A stretch of 64,000 nucleotides of DNA from Chloranthus sessilifolius (taxonomy: Eukaryota; Streptophyta; Magnoliopsida; Chloranthales; Chloranthaceae), in assembly GCA_021018995.1 (NCBI GenBank), contig CM037584.1:143919317-143983316 (forward strand), in the 5' to 3' direction. The notes under the pieces are model-generated. The model saw nothing but the letters and a program-made list of their open reading frames with translations, was not told the DNA's origin and did not search any database. The position numbers were made by a program, and so were the translations under genes. The stretch's first letter is position 1. Every line of letters begins with the position of its first letter. Positions 34,315-46,150 of the stretch are shown one piece after another.

Positions 34315-34483
34315 CTCAGATTGAAGAGCTCAGAAAAATGAATAGAATGTAAGAAATGACGTCTGAAACGAATGAATAGATCGTGAGAAATCATGAAAAT
34401 ACAAAAATCAGCAACAAGGAAGAAAGAGAGCTTGAGATTATGAAAGATTTAGAAAACACGCGTTTAAAGTCAAAACCTTGGGC

Positions 34484-34850
34484 TTATATAGAGCGCAGCC
34501 TAATCTTGCGTTTGAATACAGGCGCACAATTGAATCACGCGCAATATCTCCTGCATACAAATGAAAATGTGTGCCCTTAAGCATGCGCATAACCAATTCG
34601 TCGCCCGCACACATACCGGTCGTGCGTTCTGAACAGAACACAATCGAATTATATGCTCTAAGCAAGGCGTGCAAACTTAAGCGTCGCCCATACATTGACC
34701 GGAAATCGACTGATTCACGCGATCTTAGCGAAGCCTGTAATCTTATTGCACGCGTCAAGCCTGGCGCATAATTGACCCCTGGGTCTATCATTCCTACGCA
34801 CCTAACTTGGTGTGCAATCGTATTGAGTGCCCTGGATACAACGCGCAATT
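34484..34850 (-). promoter_or_regulatory. Promoter and GCGC-AATTG array of the antisense PMD gene
   Basis: On the minus strand a TATA box (CTATATAAGC, 34491-34484) stands about 35 bp before a plausible start site and a 5' UTR leading to ATG 34314. Directly upstream, 34500-34850 carries many near-palindromic motifs such as GCGCACAATTGAATCACGCG, GTGCAATCGTATTGAGTGC and GCGCAATATC. These are the same family as in LTRs A and B. Confidence 0.6.
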
Positions 34851-36400
34851 TCCCAAGCTTAACAAAAAAATGTGCCAGCCATCACCCGCCAAGGATGAGA
34901 GCTTAGACTTAGGGAAAAACACTAAACCCCATACACAGTCCAGATTTCACACACATACCCTGACCCAAGCACCTATGCTCTCAAAACCAGGAAGTTACCT
35001 ATACATCCACATTTAAAAACCTAAAGCCATTTGAGCCTGTCCGAAACCTATACCAAATTGAGACCAAACCAGATTAGAAATACTCCAAACTTAATTAGAC
35101 TTAATACCTCCTAATTAAATAGAAATGCCTCCGACTAAATGAGGATGCGTCCGATAAAAAATAACAAAAAAATAATATAATAACCTAACTAAAATTAACT
35201 AAGCCAAATTAATATTAAATAAAAATTTCACATAATCACAAATAAAATTTATTTGACATGGGAAAATTATTATAAATCACACTAAGGGCATACCCTTTGA
35301 ATTTACAAAATAATTACGGTATCGGAGCGAGAGATGAATTTCAAATCAGGACAAACACTCAAAAACACCCGACCCCCGTAGATACTTAGAAGAGGTAGCC
35401 CAAAAGAAACACCCAAAATAGGGGAAAATAGTAGAAAGATCCAGAGAGGAAGCACACCCTGAATGAAGCCCGACAAGAATCTCATCTTCCTCTCCCGAGC
35501 TAGCAGAAAAGAAAGAGTGGCTCACAGAAAGTCACCCAGGATCTGACGGATACACCTATGGAAGGCCAATCTTGGAAGCTCCCAAAGGAAGGCCAACTAG
35601 AGGATCATTTGAAGAGCCTACCAAGGAACAACTGGCGTCAGTCACCAGAACTCCGACACAGCTCCTTCCTTCAGTTTCTTTTCCCCCTCCTTTAACTTTT
35701 CCATCTCTTCCCCTAGCATGGTAGCAATTAGGTTGCTACCTCATATTCCCAATGCTGCTCATCCCCAACAATAATAAATAAAACTAATTATTACAATCCA
35801 TTTAGGGTTCAACACCCGAGATACAAAGCGAAAGAAAATTAATAAACTAAAACGAAAAAAATGCCCCATATTTCTAGAAAAAAAATATAAAATACCGCAA
35901 AACTCTTGTATAAAAAAAATTCCCCAAGTCTTTCCCCAATTTGAAATAAAATTCAAAATAAAACCCAAGTCTTTAACCCCTCATTTATAATTTATGCTCC
36001 TTAAACCACAAAATGACAAGTGTCACACTCACAAGCCTCCTCTATCTAATTGAATCTAAACCAGATACATACGCCCCTTTAGAAACACCAATCCATGACA
36101 ATTCCAAATAAACCAATAATCACACAACACTTATCCCCTTAGAAAACACAAATCCACCACAAAATAGATAAGCCAATAAGATTAAAACACCTAACATCCC
36201 ATCTAGAAATTTTAAAAGTAACCTCAAACTCACACATTTACAACATGTTTCATCCCTAATCAAACATAAGAATAAAAAAAAATCTTAAATCCTAAACATG
36301 AGACCCATGCTCTCACCATGAAAAAACTAACACTTCTCAAAAATTAAATGACAAAGTTTAAATAAATGCCCATTCAAACCAAATTCCAAAACCAATATAA
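34851..36400. other. AT-rich interval without a recognisable gene
   Basis: This is mostly A/T-rich sequence with short low-complexity open frames. No motif, repeat array or coding region could be supported. Confidence 0.6.
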
Positions 36401-36422
36401 TGAACATCTCTTTATACAAAGA

Positions 36423-36709
36423 TCATGGGAGGCATACCTCCTGAATATACAACCCAAAACGAAAACCTAAAGAACTAAGGTACAACCCAAAATGAAAACT
36501 AAGCCCGAAGGCCCATGCTCGGAGCGTCCAATCAGAGGCTTCAGAAAAGGCAAGATGGAGGATTGGTTGGGGAATATATTCCTCCACTTGTAACACCGTA
36601 TCTTCCACCATCTTCACTTCCTCTGCCGCCCCCACCTCAACGTTGCCTTCACTGCTCCCTAAAAGGAACCGATGTGAAGGCCGACCTCCTCTTTCCCAAT
36701 ACCGCCCAT
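36423..36709 (-). pseudogene. Second antisense first-exon remnant
   Basis: An ATG at 36709 follows a TATA box by about 175 bp, as in the PMD gene at 34314. Only about 17 codons precede a stop. A shifted frame continues (EEVKMVEDTVLQVEEYIPQP) to 36423. No domain is recognised. It looks like a truncated relative of the PMD promoter-plus-exon-1 module, or an independent short gene. Confidence 0.3.
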
Positions 36710-36877
36710 TCTCAAAGTCACACCACCGTCTGAAGCCACCTCAGGCTGAAAATCACACAGAACCACAAATATAGGAAGAAACGACATCAAAATATGATGG
36801 ATGGATTACAAGTTATTGCTAAAACTCAGAGATTAGAGAAAAACAAGAACGAATGAAGAAAAATGAAGGAATTCGGG

Positions 36878-37330
36878 TATATATAGACACTCGCTTAAAT
36901 AAGCGCTCGAAATGGAATGCACAATTCAATCATGCGCATATATGGAAGTGCATAAACATAATCATGCGCACCACCAAAAGCACGTAATTGAACATCCGCA
37001 CGTACACATTCCCGACAAAATAGTCGCACACAGATAATCGTGTGCACAATGTAATTACACGCTTATGTTACCACACGAAATCTGAAGGGACACTCGCATA
37101 GTGACCTAGCGACGCTCCAATTGCGCACACTAACTCTAGTGCATAATCTGATTATACACTTGTCTGCATGCATGGAAACTGAATCGACACCTGAATACCT
37201 CTGCTCTGCTAGCCCCGTGACTCTTCGATCGCGCGCCCTTCACAGAGTGCATAATGACATTACACACAGACGCACTAATGTGCAATGTCCCCTCTAATCC
37301 TAGAATCACGCGCACATGGCCTATCATGCA
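36878..37330 (-). promoter_or_regulatory. Second antisense promoter with GCGC-AATTG array
   Basis: The minus-strand TATA box GTCTATATATACCC (36888-36875) is preceded (36895-37330) by motifs such as GCACAATTCAATCATGCGC, GTGTGCACAATGTAATTACA and GTGCATAATGACATTACAC. The arrangement duplicates that at 34484-34850. Confidence 0.5.
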
Positions 37331-37429
37331 ATTTAATCAAATGACCAGTATCCTACGCGCAATACTCAACTACGACTACATTCCGAACACCTTCACATCT
37401 TTTGTCCCATCTCGACTAGAATCCCTCTT

Positions 37430-38490
37430 TCTCCTCCATCCCATCGCGTAGCCTCACAGGCCATTCAGAGAAAGAGAGAGCTGTGAACCACATCTATGTC
37501 TCACCATGGAAAGACTTGCGACATCCAGATACATCAGCACAAGTCAGATATGTCCCACCGTGATGCTAAAACTTCACCTTGCGACCTAACACGCAACACG
37601 ACCAAAGGAAGGCTCAACTCAATATCCCATCGTGAAGAGTCAAGAATGAGCCTCTCAAAAATCCTATTATACCACCAAGACAAAAGTCAAATGCCGTAAC
37701 AATCTCGACACCCTTCAAATTGACTCCAACCCATTACATAACCAAGATCTGCCAAAAAAAGAAACAACATCATTACACCATCACGACATTGAGACAACTA
37801 AGGAATCATCAACCGCACACATGTCTCGTCGTGATGCAACTACAATTTGATCCCATCACAAACTTGTCTCATCACAACATCACTACCCAAGACACTCGGA
37901 CACACCCCGTCATGATGCACAGTCAAACCCCATCACAGAGAGCTGAACCTTCCAAACCCCATTGCAAAACATACCTCCCCGAAATCCCATCGCATAACTT
38001 TGCATAATTAACAAAGGGGAAGGCTCGATCATGTCTCATCACTAAACCAGAGGCCAACTTCCTAAATCCCTTGTCACACAGCAATCATCAGACTCCACTG
38101 CAACTGAAACACACACTTGTTGACAGTAGAGGAGGATAGGCCCTCCACTGTCCCATTGCGCGATAACCAGTGAACCGCCTACCAATACAGAATTTAGAAG
38201 AAGAGAGGAAACGCTCCAACATGCCATTGCACACATACCATGTTCCAGCACGAACATCTCATCAGAGTCCCCCCTCAAGTCCCAGTACACTTATAATCGA
38301 TGGGACTCACTGTAACACACAATCATAAGGGGAGGACAACCATGTCCCATTGCGAACCGAACCTCTCCATGACATCCTACCACATTGGTGACCCTCAGAT
38401 CCCACTACAGCAGAAGGAAAGATAGGAAATCCTCTTATGTTCCTATTGTGATGCCACTATAACAATCGGCGAGTCCCATCGCATAAAAAA
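37430..38490. promoter_or_regulatory. TCCCATCGCG motif array (about 1 kb)
   Basis: About 20 same-strand variants of TCCCATYGCGA (also TCCCATCGTGA, TCTCATCACAA, TCCCATTGCGC) are scattered from 37442 to 38484. A TATA-like CTATAAAATATA lies downstream near 38552, before the solo LTR D insertion. No gene could be linked to it. Short open frames here are by-products of the array. Confidence 0.5.
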
Positions 38491-39080
38491 GACCCCAGTA
38501 GGCAGCAATTAAGGTAAGTATCACCCCTTTTTCTTTTTACTTGATATTTCTATAAAATATAGTTAAATAATATTAAGTTAAATGTTTTCAAAACCTGTCT
38601 CTTTCTATCCGTTAATCACAGTAGTCCTCCCATAAGTGACAATCATCAGTATTCACGAGAAGGTTAGACGGAGCATTCGGCAGACCAAGTGTCATCTTGA
38701 CAACCACGCAAACTGTGATAGCCCAGATTTCGGCACCCTGAAACCTATGCCATCTGCACGATCCTCTAGACCGTGCCCCATAGATTTGTGCAGAACATTG
38801 GTATAGCAGGCAACAACTAAACAAGATAAGACAAATAACTGCACGATGCAGAAATAAATATGCTAATCTAGGCATAAACTCAAAAGACAGTTCTACTTTC
38901 ATGCCGACGCATGAACAGAGAACCGATCTGAACCATCGGTGATAAACAGATCACCTCAGATGGTTTGTCAAAAAGAATTATATCATTTAAATACATAGTT
39001 TCTCAAAGTAAAGGCTTGACATACCAAGCCGCACAAAATGCTCTCAAAACTCTCCCTATCAAAGTACTCAGCGAAGTCTC

Positions 39081-39184
39081 CTAAAAGAAGTCCTCAGGAG
39101 AAGGCTCTAATTCTTCCCCAGGCACGTAATTCGAATCACTCAGATCCGAGTCTCCCAAAACCTCTGCAGCTGCAAGCAAAGGAC
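39081..39184 (-). CDS. Acidic mini-ORF in LTR D
   Basis: After an acceptor-like TACATCGCAG| a short frame encodes DSDLSDSNYVPGEELEPSPE and ends DFF-stop. It aligns in position and character with the mini-ORFs of LTRs C, HI and M. A second acceptor (TTGCAG|CTGCAG) lies 15 bp inside. No known domain is recognised. Confidence 0.4.
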
Positions 39185-40732
39185 CTGCGATGTATAGTCT
39201 AAAGGGGTGAGCTACATCCTTTCTCAATAGGGAACAACACAATGAACATATAAGTCAAATCCTCATATATATTCCATGATATTCTAAGTATGATGTATTT
39301 ATGAACTTGCTGGAAAATAGTTTAAATGATTATAATGTGCATTGAAGTTTACTGGTGGTTTACATGTTTCATTTATTCTCAAACTGTTCATGAATTTCAC
39401 TGATTCAGCCCAAAGAAACTTGAATCTTCAACTTAAGTAATCTCCGAGCAATATAGCATCGTGCCCCGATGGAATACCCACCATCGTCGTCTAAATAGAC
39501 AATTGTCATCTATATTTCACACTTGAAATACTACCTAGGTCCCTTTCTCATAGGCGACGGGGTCTAGTCTCATCTCAACATCCCTGGGATGTGCTACTGG
39601 TGTACAGATTGACCGCCGTACCAGTCACAGATATTCTGCCAAGTCAGTCATGGGTATCCCGCCACGTTGGTGGAGTATTCTGTTCAAACCTTAAATAATA
39701 AAAATATCATGTGCTTTATATATAGTTATTCACCGTGTAAAGGTGCTACTTTATATTGATTAGGCCTTGTCAGTCTTTGTTCAATCTTACTTTACAATCT
39801 CACTTATATCCCTGGGATGTCTAAATTACTCGCATCATACTGATGCATTTATCACTTTCTCATCCCCTGGGGATGTCTCATTTTCATATGCTAACTTGGT
39901 GTCACACACACACACATATTTAGAGGATTATATGATTAAAGCATTTTCATTCCATTGGTGTATCACACACACACTCACACACATGGATATTATATGATTC
40001 ATTTCATTTTTATATCACTATATACATGCTCTTGCAATCAAAGTACATGTTCAAGGTGTTCCCTACCTCAAGTGTCTGACTGTCCAAGCATCAAGGTCTC
40101 ACACGGCTCCTCATGCTTGCTTTAGCTTGTACCACCTATGGTACATCATAACATATGCACAACATTAATAAGCATGCAATAGAGAAGGTCCAAGACCCTC
40201 TATGAATCTCATGGTTCAATTAAGAAGCCAATTAAAACTGTCAAAATCGATTAATCGATCTCCAAAATCGATTAATCAATTCTCAAATTGATTAATCGAA
40301 ATCCAAAATCAATTAATCGATCCCAAATCGATTAATCGAAAGTCCACAATCGATTAATCGATTAATCAAAATCTAAACTCGATTAATCGATTCTCAAATG
40401 GATTAATCGGTTTTCCCAAGCCTTATTTCTCCAGCCACTGGAGGTACTCAGTCGATTAGTCGATTTCCAAATCGATTAATCGAATTCAAAATCGACTAAT
40501 CGATTTCAAGATCAATTAATCAAACTCGGGCTTTTTTGCCTTTTCAACTTCCAGACCAAAATCGATTAATCGATTTTCCAAGTCGATTAATCGATTTGGC
40601 CATAACTCAACCCATTTTTGGGCTGTTCTTTCTATTTTTTCTTCTTTTCTATGTCTTCAATTCATCAATTTCACTATACTTGACTAAATTTAATCATCAA
40701 AACTTTATGCCTTTAAATCTAACAAAACTTAC
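39185..40732 (-). other. Candidate intron within chromovirus LTR D
   Basis: The donor GATTTGAG|GTAAGTTTTG (minus strand, 40732) and an acceptor at 39185 bracket 1548 bp. This corresponds to the candidate introns of LTRs C, HI and M in position and length. Confidence 0.35.
40240..40600 (-). promoter_or_regulatory. ATCGATTAATCGAT array, 20-21 bp phased
   Basis: Near-palindromes AATCGATTAATCGATT have their central TTAA at 40251, 40272, 40292, 40313, 40332, 40354, 40362, 40383, 40403; 40456, 40476, 40496, 40516; and 40566, 40587. Spacings are 19-22 bp inside groups (plus one of 8), with gaps of 53 and 50 bp. It occupies the same place in the LTR as the GATCGATC array of LTR C. Confidence 0.85.
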
Positions 40733-41243
40733 CTCAAATCAATCTCTTAAAGAATGGATTGGTTGGTTTAATGGCTAGGATTCCAGCTCTTGCTTCAACG
40801 GTCCTTCACGCGTCGAATCCGGCATTCAATGCTCAAACCCTTCCTTCAATCAAGCCACATTAACTTCTCCTTGCCATTAACTCCCCTTTACTCTCTCTCT
40901 CTCTCTCCTCTTAACTTCTCTCACCAACCAAACAAGAGAATAGGAGCCTTATAACCCTCATCAGCTTTGGTGTTAAGCACATACACCAGAAATAGGTGTA
41001 TGTGACCCTTAACTAACACCATACACTATGCTTAGGGTCATACTATATCACATAACACTTTCCTTCTTAAGTCTATCGTTTGACCATCACTTGGTCAACC
41101 TACGACCAATCAGGCATGGATCTCGAGGTCACTATTCATTGCTCAATTTTTGAGGATATTCCATAAACGGTCAGGTCCATATATCCCGTACTGGTGGATT
41201 TGCTAAGCGATATCTCGGAAGCCACATTTTTTGAAGATTTACA

Positions 41244-41983
41244 ACCAAATTGATCTTAGGTTAAATTCTCATTTTTCCAAAAAAAAAATGGAAAAAATAA
41301 TAATGAACTCCTATCTGTCAAACTTTCACTCCTCACCACTCCAATCTATTCTTTCCCCTGGGAAACTGCACACTAAATATATTCAACTTTGAGAAATCAT
41401 AAATGTCTACTGGAAAAAAGACACCTCACGCGCCATTGGTGTGAGCAATGACGCGCCCGATCTGACATGACTTGTGAAAGCCTTCACTGTTACATGATAT
41501 TACATCTTATTATTATCGGTCTCTGGAACTTGTCTCTGGACATTCGTATGATGCCCCCCGATACCTCGACTGTGTTAGATATCCCTCTGTTTGATTGCCC
41601 CTTGCACCTACAGATTAGGATATCCACTCTCCTATTGTTTGACTGCCCCTTGCAGCAAGTCGCAATATGTGACGGGATGCCCCTTGCATTCGCATTAGTT
41701 TATGCCTCTTTCCCCCTAATGACTGCTACTAGCAGCACGTCGTGATATGTGACGGGATGTCACTCGCATCCACGACATGGAATATGCCTTTTGACAGCTA
41801 CCACTAGGCCCCCGAATGCTCCATTTTAGTTGGTGCTAATAGATAAGAAAGCCAAGCATCTCATGTTAGCATCCCCAGTTTACATTTGTGATTTTCCAAG
41901 AAAATGAGATGGCACCTCGGATGAGGGGTGCCTACTTCTTTGACGCATTCTTATTCCACAAGAACGCGCAGAAGAGGGGCATC
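41244..41983 (+). other. 3' untranslated region and polypurine tract of element K
   Basis: Non-coding. Diverged repeats at 41540-41770 contain GATTGCCCCTTGCA and RTGTGACGGGATG. It ends in AGAAGAGGGGCATC immediately before the LTR at 41984, a polypurine tract like that of element E. Confidence 0.6.
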
Positions 41984-42184
41984 TGTAGACACCCCCATTT
42001 TGCCCTCTCAGGATATACAAACATATTCAGTCAACCTTTTACCTTGCCCATGACCTCCGAAAAAGGACTAACCTTCTCTGAAGACTTTAAAACCTATATG
42101 AGAACCATGCATTGAAACAATAGTACATGGTCGGGACCCAGGCTGAAATAATAGCTCTGTGGCTTGGACCTGGCTCAAACCTAG

Positions 42185-42735
42185 GAAAGTCTCGAATTAT
42201 GCGCCCTGTATAGCGTGCATAATTCAATTGCACGTCCCATGGCCGGCGCGCAATTGGTCCATCTTGGACCAGGATTGCACTTCCTAAGGACCGCTTAGAC
42301 CATGATTATGCGCTCTACTAAGCGCACACAATCAGATTGCACGCTTCACCAGTAGTGCATAATTAGTCCATTTTGGACTAGCCTTCTACCCTACTAGAAA
42401 CTGCCTAAGATGCGATTGTACGCTCTAACTAGAGTGTGTAATCAGGTTATTAGCTTCAGCATAAGCGCATAACTGGTTCCTAAGCGAACCTGGTCTCTAA
42501 CTCCCTAGACCGCCTGGAAATTCCTTATTAAGTGTATTAATTCATGTGCTTAATTGATTGAGCGCACTAATCAAGGCACGCAATTGATCTAATAAGACTA
42601 GGGCTATGCTACCCGACTGAGCTAGTCAGTCGGTCACTCACTGAGTCAGTCACCGACTCAAAGTGATTGTGCGCCTGATACTAGGCACATAATTGAAATT
42701 CACGGACCAATTGAGTGCACCCCACAGGGCGTGCA
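42185..42735 (+). promoter_or_regulatory. GCGC-AATTG motif array upstream of LTR B TATA box
   Basis: Opposed motif pairs such as AATTATGCGC...GCGTGCATAATT and CAATTGCACG...CGCGCAATTG occur at roughly 20-bp centre spacing. The array ends just before the TATA box at 42749. It is the same motif family as in LTR A and the two antisense promoters. Confidence 0.6.
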
Positions 42736-43893
42736 ATTGGCCAAATACCTATAAATAGGACCCACCACCTCGTCCCAAATGCACATCAATTCAACATCAC
42801 AACGCAGTTAGCAATCGAATTTTCGAGTTCCTGCTTCGAAGCTTAGGATTTCGAGATTTCTCTCTATGGCCCTGGCCTCAGGTATAATTTCCTTCTAGTT
42901 TTTTAGTTCTTCTAGTTCTAGTTCTTAGTTCTAGCCCTTAGTTCTAGTTCTTAGTTCTAGATCATTAGTTCTAGACCTTAGGTCCTTAAGCTTTTAGTTC
43001 TAGATCTTAGATTTTAAATCTCTTTAATCCTTAATTCTTAACTTTTTTCCCTGGTTCTAGTTCTTAGGTTCTAGAACCAGTTCCTTTTTTTAATTCTAGT
43101 TTTAGATTTAGATTCTAGCCCTCTAGTTCTTAAATTTTAGATCTTAGATCTTAGATTTTAATTTAAATTTCTAGTTTTCTGATTTTAGTTCTTAGTTTCT
43201 AGAATTAGTCCTTAATTTCAGTCTTGAATTCAGTCTTAAAATTTCAATTTTAGTTCTAAATCTCTAGTTATAGATCTTAGGCTATTATTCTTAGATCAAT
43301 TTTGATGTTCTAGTTCCTAAATTTTAGTTTTAGAATTTTAATTCTAATTTTTAACTTGATTCTCCATCTTCGATCCGTAAATCTATAATTTCAGAATAAA
43401 AATCAATTTGTCAATCTATATTATTATTAAAATAATCCCTAACCAACCGATTTGCCTAAAGAAACTTACGGAGGGTACCCGGGAATGGGGCCGATCCTCC
43501 TTAGCATAGCGGGCCAAAACCCCTATTTTTTTTATTTTCAGTAAGATTAGTATATTCACTTTAATTAGAATTTTAAAAGAATTAGTATATTTTTAATTAA
43601 TTAGAATTTCAGTAGAAGTAGTATATTCCTAATTAATTTTCATAGAATTAACGTATTTGCATTCCTAGCAAGATTAGGAGACTTAATTAATTAGATGAGA
43701 TTAAAATATTTAAATTAACCAGACTCCCAATAGTATTAGGAGACCAAGTTGAATTAGAATTCCCCAATTAATTAGACCCCTAATAGGATTAAAAAAAAAT
43801 TAGATCCCTGATAATCATAGCAAAAGTAGGAAAGGTAAAATAGTTAGAAGAGAATTAGGAAAACTAGCTTAACTAAACTTATAGGCGACCCAG

Positions 43894-45891
43894 TGATAAG
43901 TAGTGAAAAATACCATTTTTTACCTCTTAACCTGACCTTTGTTGGACCCTTGAGCTGACTAAAAAGAGCCCAAGAAGCACTGTGCTACCTAATTGGAAAG
44001 GCCGGAGACTAAGTCCAGCTGTAAGAAATAAAGTCTGAGCCTACTAAAGGGTTGTTGAGTGTTGAACAAAGGAAGAACAACACACCCAAGATGTGTGCCA
44101 GCTGTGAGAGCACTGAAAATATGCTGTCGAGAGGTTTCAACACCTATCGAGAGGTTGGAAGTATAGACACGGATCCTGTCGAGAGGATACTTTAAGGTGC
44201 AGATGAAGTCGAGAGGTTCCAGTCACTTATCGTGAGGTTTAACTAAACCCGTCGAGCAGTACAAAGAAACTTGTCGGTAACTTACCTGAAGCAACATTCA
44301 TTCTCGCGAGGATTGAGCCAACTTGTTGACCAATTCACTGAAGATTGTATAACCCGTCGACAGGATTGTCTATAACCTGTCGGGAGGATGAGTGCTGACA
44401 GAATTGTCTATAACCAACCTCCCGAGATGTTCTCTGAAGCTGTCGATAGGATCTTCATTAACCTGTCGAGATGTGTCCAAACCTATCGAGAGCTACTCTC
44501 AATCCTGTCAAGAAGTCTGTGAAGCTGTCGAAAATCCAGGCAACCTGTTGATGTGACTATAAAGCAGACAGAGAACCTATCGAGAGGATCCTAAAACCTC
44601 TCGACACTCATTTTGGCAACTTCTCAATGTTTGTCTTCAGCAATTGGCACTTCCAGAATTCTATGCATGAGTTCCAAAGCACTTTAGCGACCCCTAGGGT
44701 ATTTTTGGCACATAGTTGGGCACGCATGGAAACCCTAACTACTTCATGTGTCTTTTCCAATTGAGAGCCAATGGGGAGAGAGCTTCTAGAAGAGAAATCG
44801 GCCACATCAGTAGCCCAGAATAACATAATTATTCCCTTGCGCTCTGATTGGCTGAAATAGATCGGAGGACAGAGGAGGAGAGTATAAAAGCTTGAAGAAA
44901 ATATAGAGCATCCATCCAGAATTCAAGAGAACCAGAGCCTAATTCTAGATCCATTTTTCCCTCCAAATTCTCCCTCCTTCCTCCTTGCTTCTCCCATTCT
45001 CTCTTTAGCCAATCATGAATGGATAAACTCTTCTCAGTAGTTAGGGTGAGGTCTTAAGCTGTAAATTGAGAGATTCAGAGGCTTGTAATAGACTGTATAT
45101 TACATAGATTGCAGATCTGGGCATAATAGTATTATAAGCTTATAATATAATTGTAGAATTTAAATGTTATTCTGATCTATATTTTCCTTTTTTGTATTTG
45201 ATTTTCTTGGATTGGATACTCCTACGGATGCCATCCAGAAATGGGGAGCTGGTAGCCTGACATCTATAGCATCTGTAATGATTTTTCTGTTCTAATCAAG
45301 ATCCTTGGAGTGGAACAATCTCTAGGATGGTCTGTGAACATTAAAGTGGACAGATCATAGCCTTAGGATTGCTTCAATTCTCTGGTTGAGATTAGATCCT
45401 TATACCTTGCATTTGCCAGAAATGGGGAGCTTGTAGCCAGATGGAGGATTGTAGAAAATCAGATCTATGTAAGGCCTTTGATTCCTTTGATTTTCTGTGA
45501 AAGACCAATACCCCTAGCTGTTGTTCTCACCCTTTTGATTTTCAATCTTTTCTATACCTCCTCTTACCTCTGTGTTTGATTAGAGCTGAATCAATAGCAT
45601 TTATCCTATGTAGTTTATAGTTAAAGTGATAAAACCATAAAACCTCTCCTCTTTCCTGCTTTAGCTTAGTTTAAATTAGGATAGAGTGTCAGATCTACTA
45701 TGAATCTAGAGATTTACCATTCTTTAGAACACATTTCTCTGTGGACATACCCTTACTTACCTTTTAAAACTTGCTACAATAGCCCTAGATCTTGTAGGAC
45801 TGGCTGCTCACCTTGATTCAACATTGCTATAATTTATATAGTAATCTGCTATTTTAATTATATAATAATTGCTAAGGTGGCTGTAACAACA
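43894..45891 (+). mobile_element. Nested solo LTR (2.0 kb) in LTR B
   Basis: TGATAAGTAGTG at 43894 to GTAACAACA at 45891, flanked by an imperfect 5-bp duplication (CCCAG at 43889-43893, CCTAG at 45892-45896). The first 60 bases match the start of the solo LTR at 5379-2880 (minus strand). It has a TATA box GAGTATAAAAGC near 44880. Internal repeats share CCAGAAATGGGGAGCT (45234 and 45417). It has no second LTR or coding region. Confidence 0.7.
44120..44615 (+). promoter_or_regulatory. CTGTCGAGAGG motif array
   Basis: About 18 variants of CCTGTCGAGAGGAT lie upstream of the TATA box at about 44882. The TCG core falls at 44127, 44147, 44179, 44209, 44230, 44252 and 44274 in the first part, with spacings of 20, 32, 30, 21, 22 and 22 bp. 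The related LTR at 2880-5379 carries a different motif (CGCG type) at this place. Confidence 0.7.
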
Positions 45892-46003
45892 CCTAGTGTT
45901 GTTGACATCGACTGGCCAATGATTCAATAAAGAGAACAACCCATATCTCCACCCCAGAAGGCATGATCAATGACGTGTTACAGCATCGATAAATATTTGT
46001 AGC

Positions 46004-46150
46004 TGGCGATCGCAACGAACCAGGTAGTTCCCTGAGATTTACCACTTCTTTTTCAATACTTAATTACCTCTAAAAACACACCGCTTTTTCCAGAGTCCAC
46101 TTGGACCGAATTGGGCCACTCTTTTAAGGGATCGAGAGGAACCCAAAAAA
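46004..46150 (+). other. Leader remnant of the A/B Tat family
   Basis: TGGCGATCGCAACGAACC and GAGTCCACTTGGACCGAATT match the leader of element A (6956-6790, minus strand). It ends abruptly near 46150, where chromovirus pol sequence begins. Confidence 0.6.

Larger units (their letters stand above)
38714..41243 (-). mobile_element. Solo chromovirus LTR D (2530 bp)
   Basis: It runs from TGTAAATCTTC (41243, minus strand) to GGGCTATCACA (38714). Its length and blocks match LTR C (2550 bp): the end block GCCATCTGC, CCATCGTCGTC, the TATCCCGCCACG tract and the TAGCTCACCCC segment. No tRNA-Met primer site follows, so it is a solo LTR. A clean target duplication is not visible (CAAAC on the left, ACCAA on the right). 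It holds a TATA-like box (about 40957-40944), a GTAAGT donor at 40732, an array at 40240-40600 and an acidic mini-ORF. Confidence 0.75.
41984..46003 (+). repeat. LTR B of the A/K Tat family, split by a nested LTR
   Basis: It starts TGTAGACACCCCCATTTTG and ends just before TGGCGATCGCAACG at 46004. Without the nested insertion (43894-45891 plus a 5-bp duplication) it is about 2.0 kb. Order: one ATTGTTTCAG-type unit (42105-42175), a GCGC-AATTG array (42185-42735), TATA box CTATAAATAG (42749-42758), TTAGTTCTAG-type decamer repeats (42895-43370), a conserved GC block (43447-43525) and AT-rich repeats (43530-43830). A polypurine tract precedes it and leader-like sequence follows it, so it may lie between two partial elements. 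Confidence 0.75.

Noticed and set aside
37496..38007. Open frames inside the TCCCATCGCG array
   Set aside because: They follow from the repeated motif and differ between units; no protein pattern is seen.
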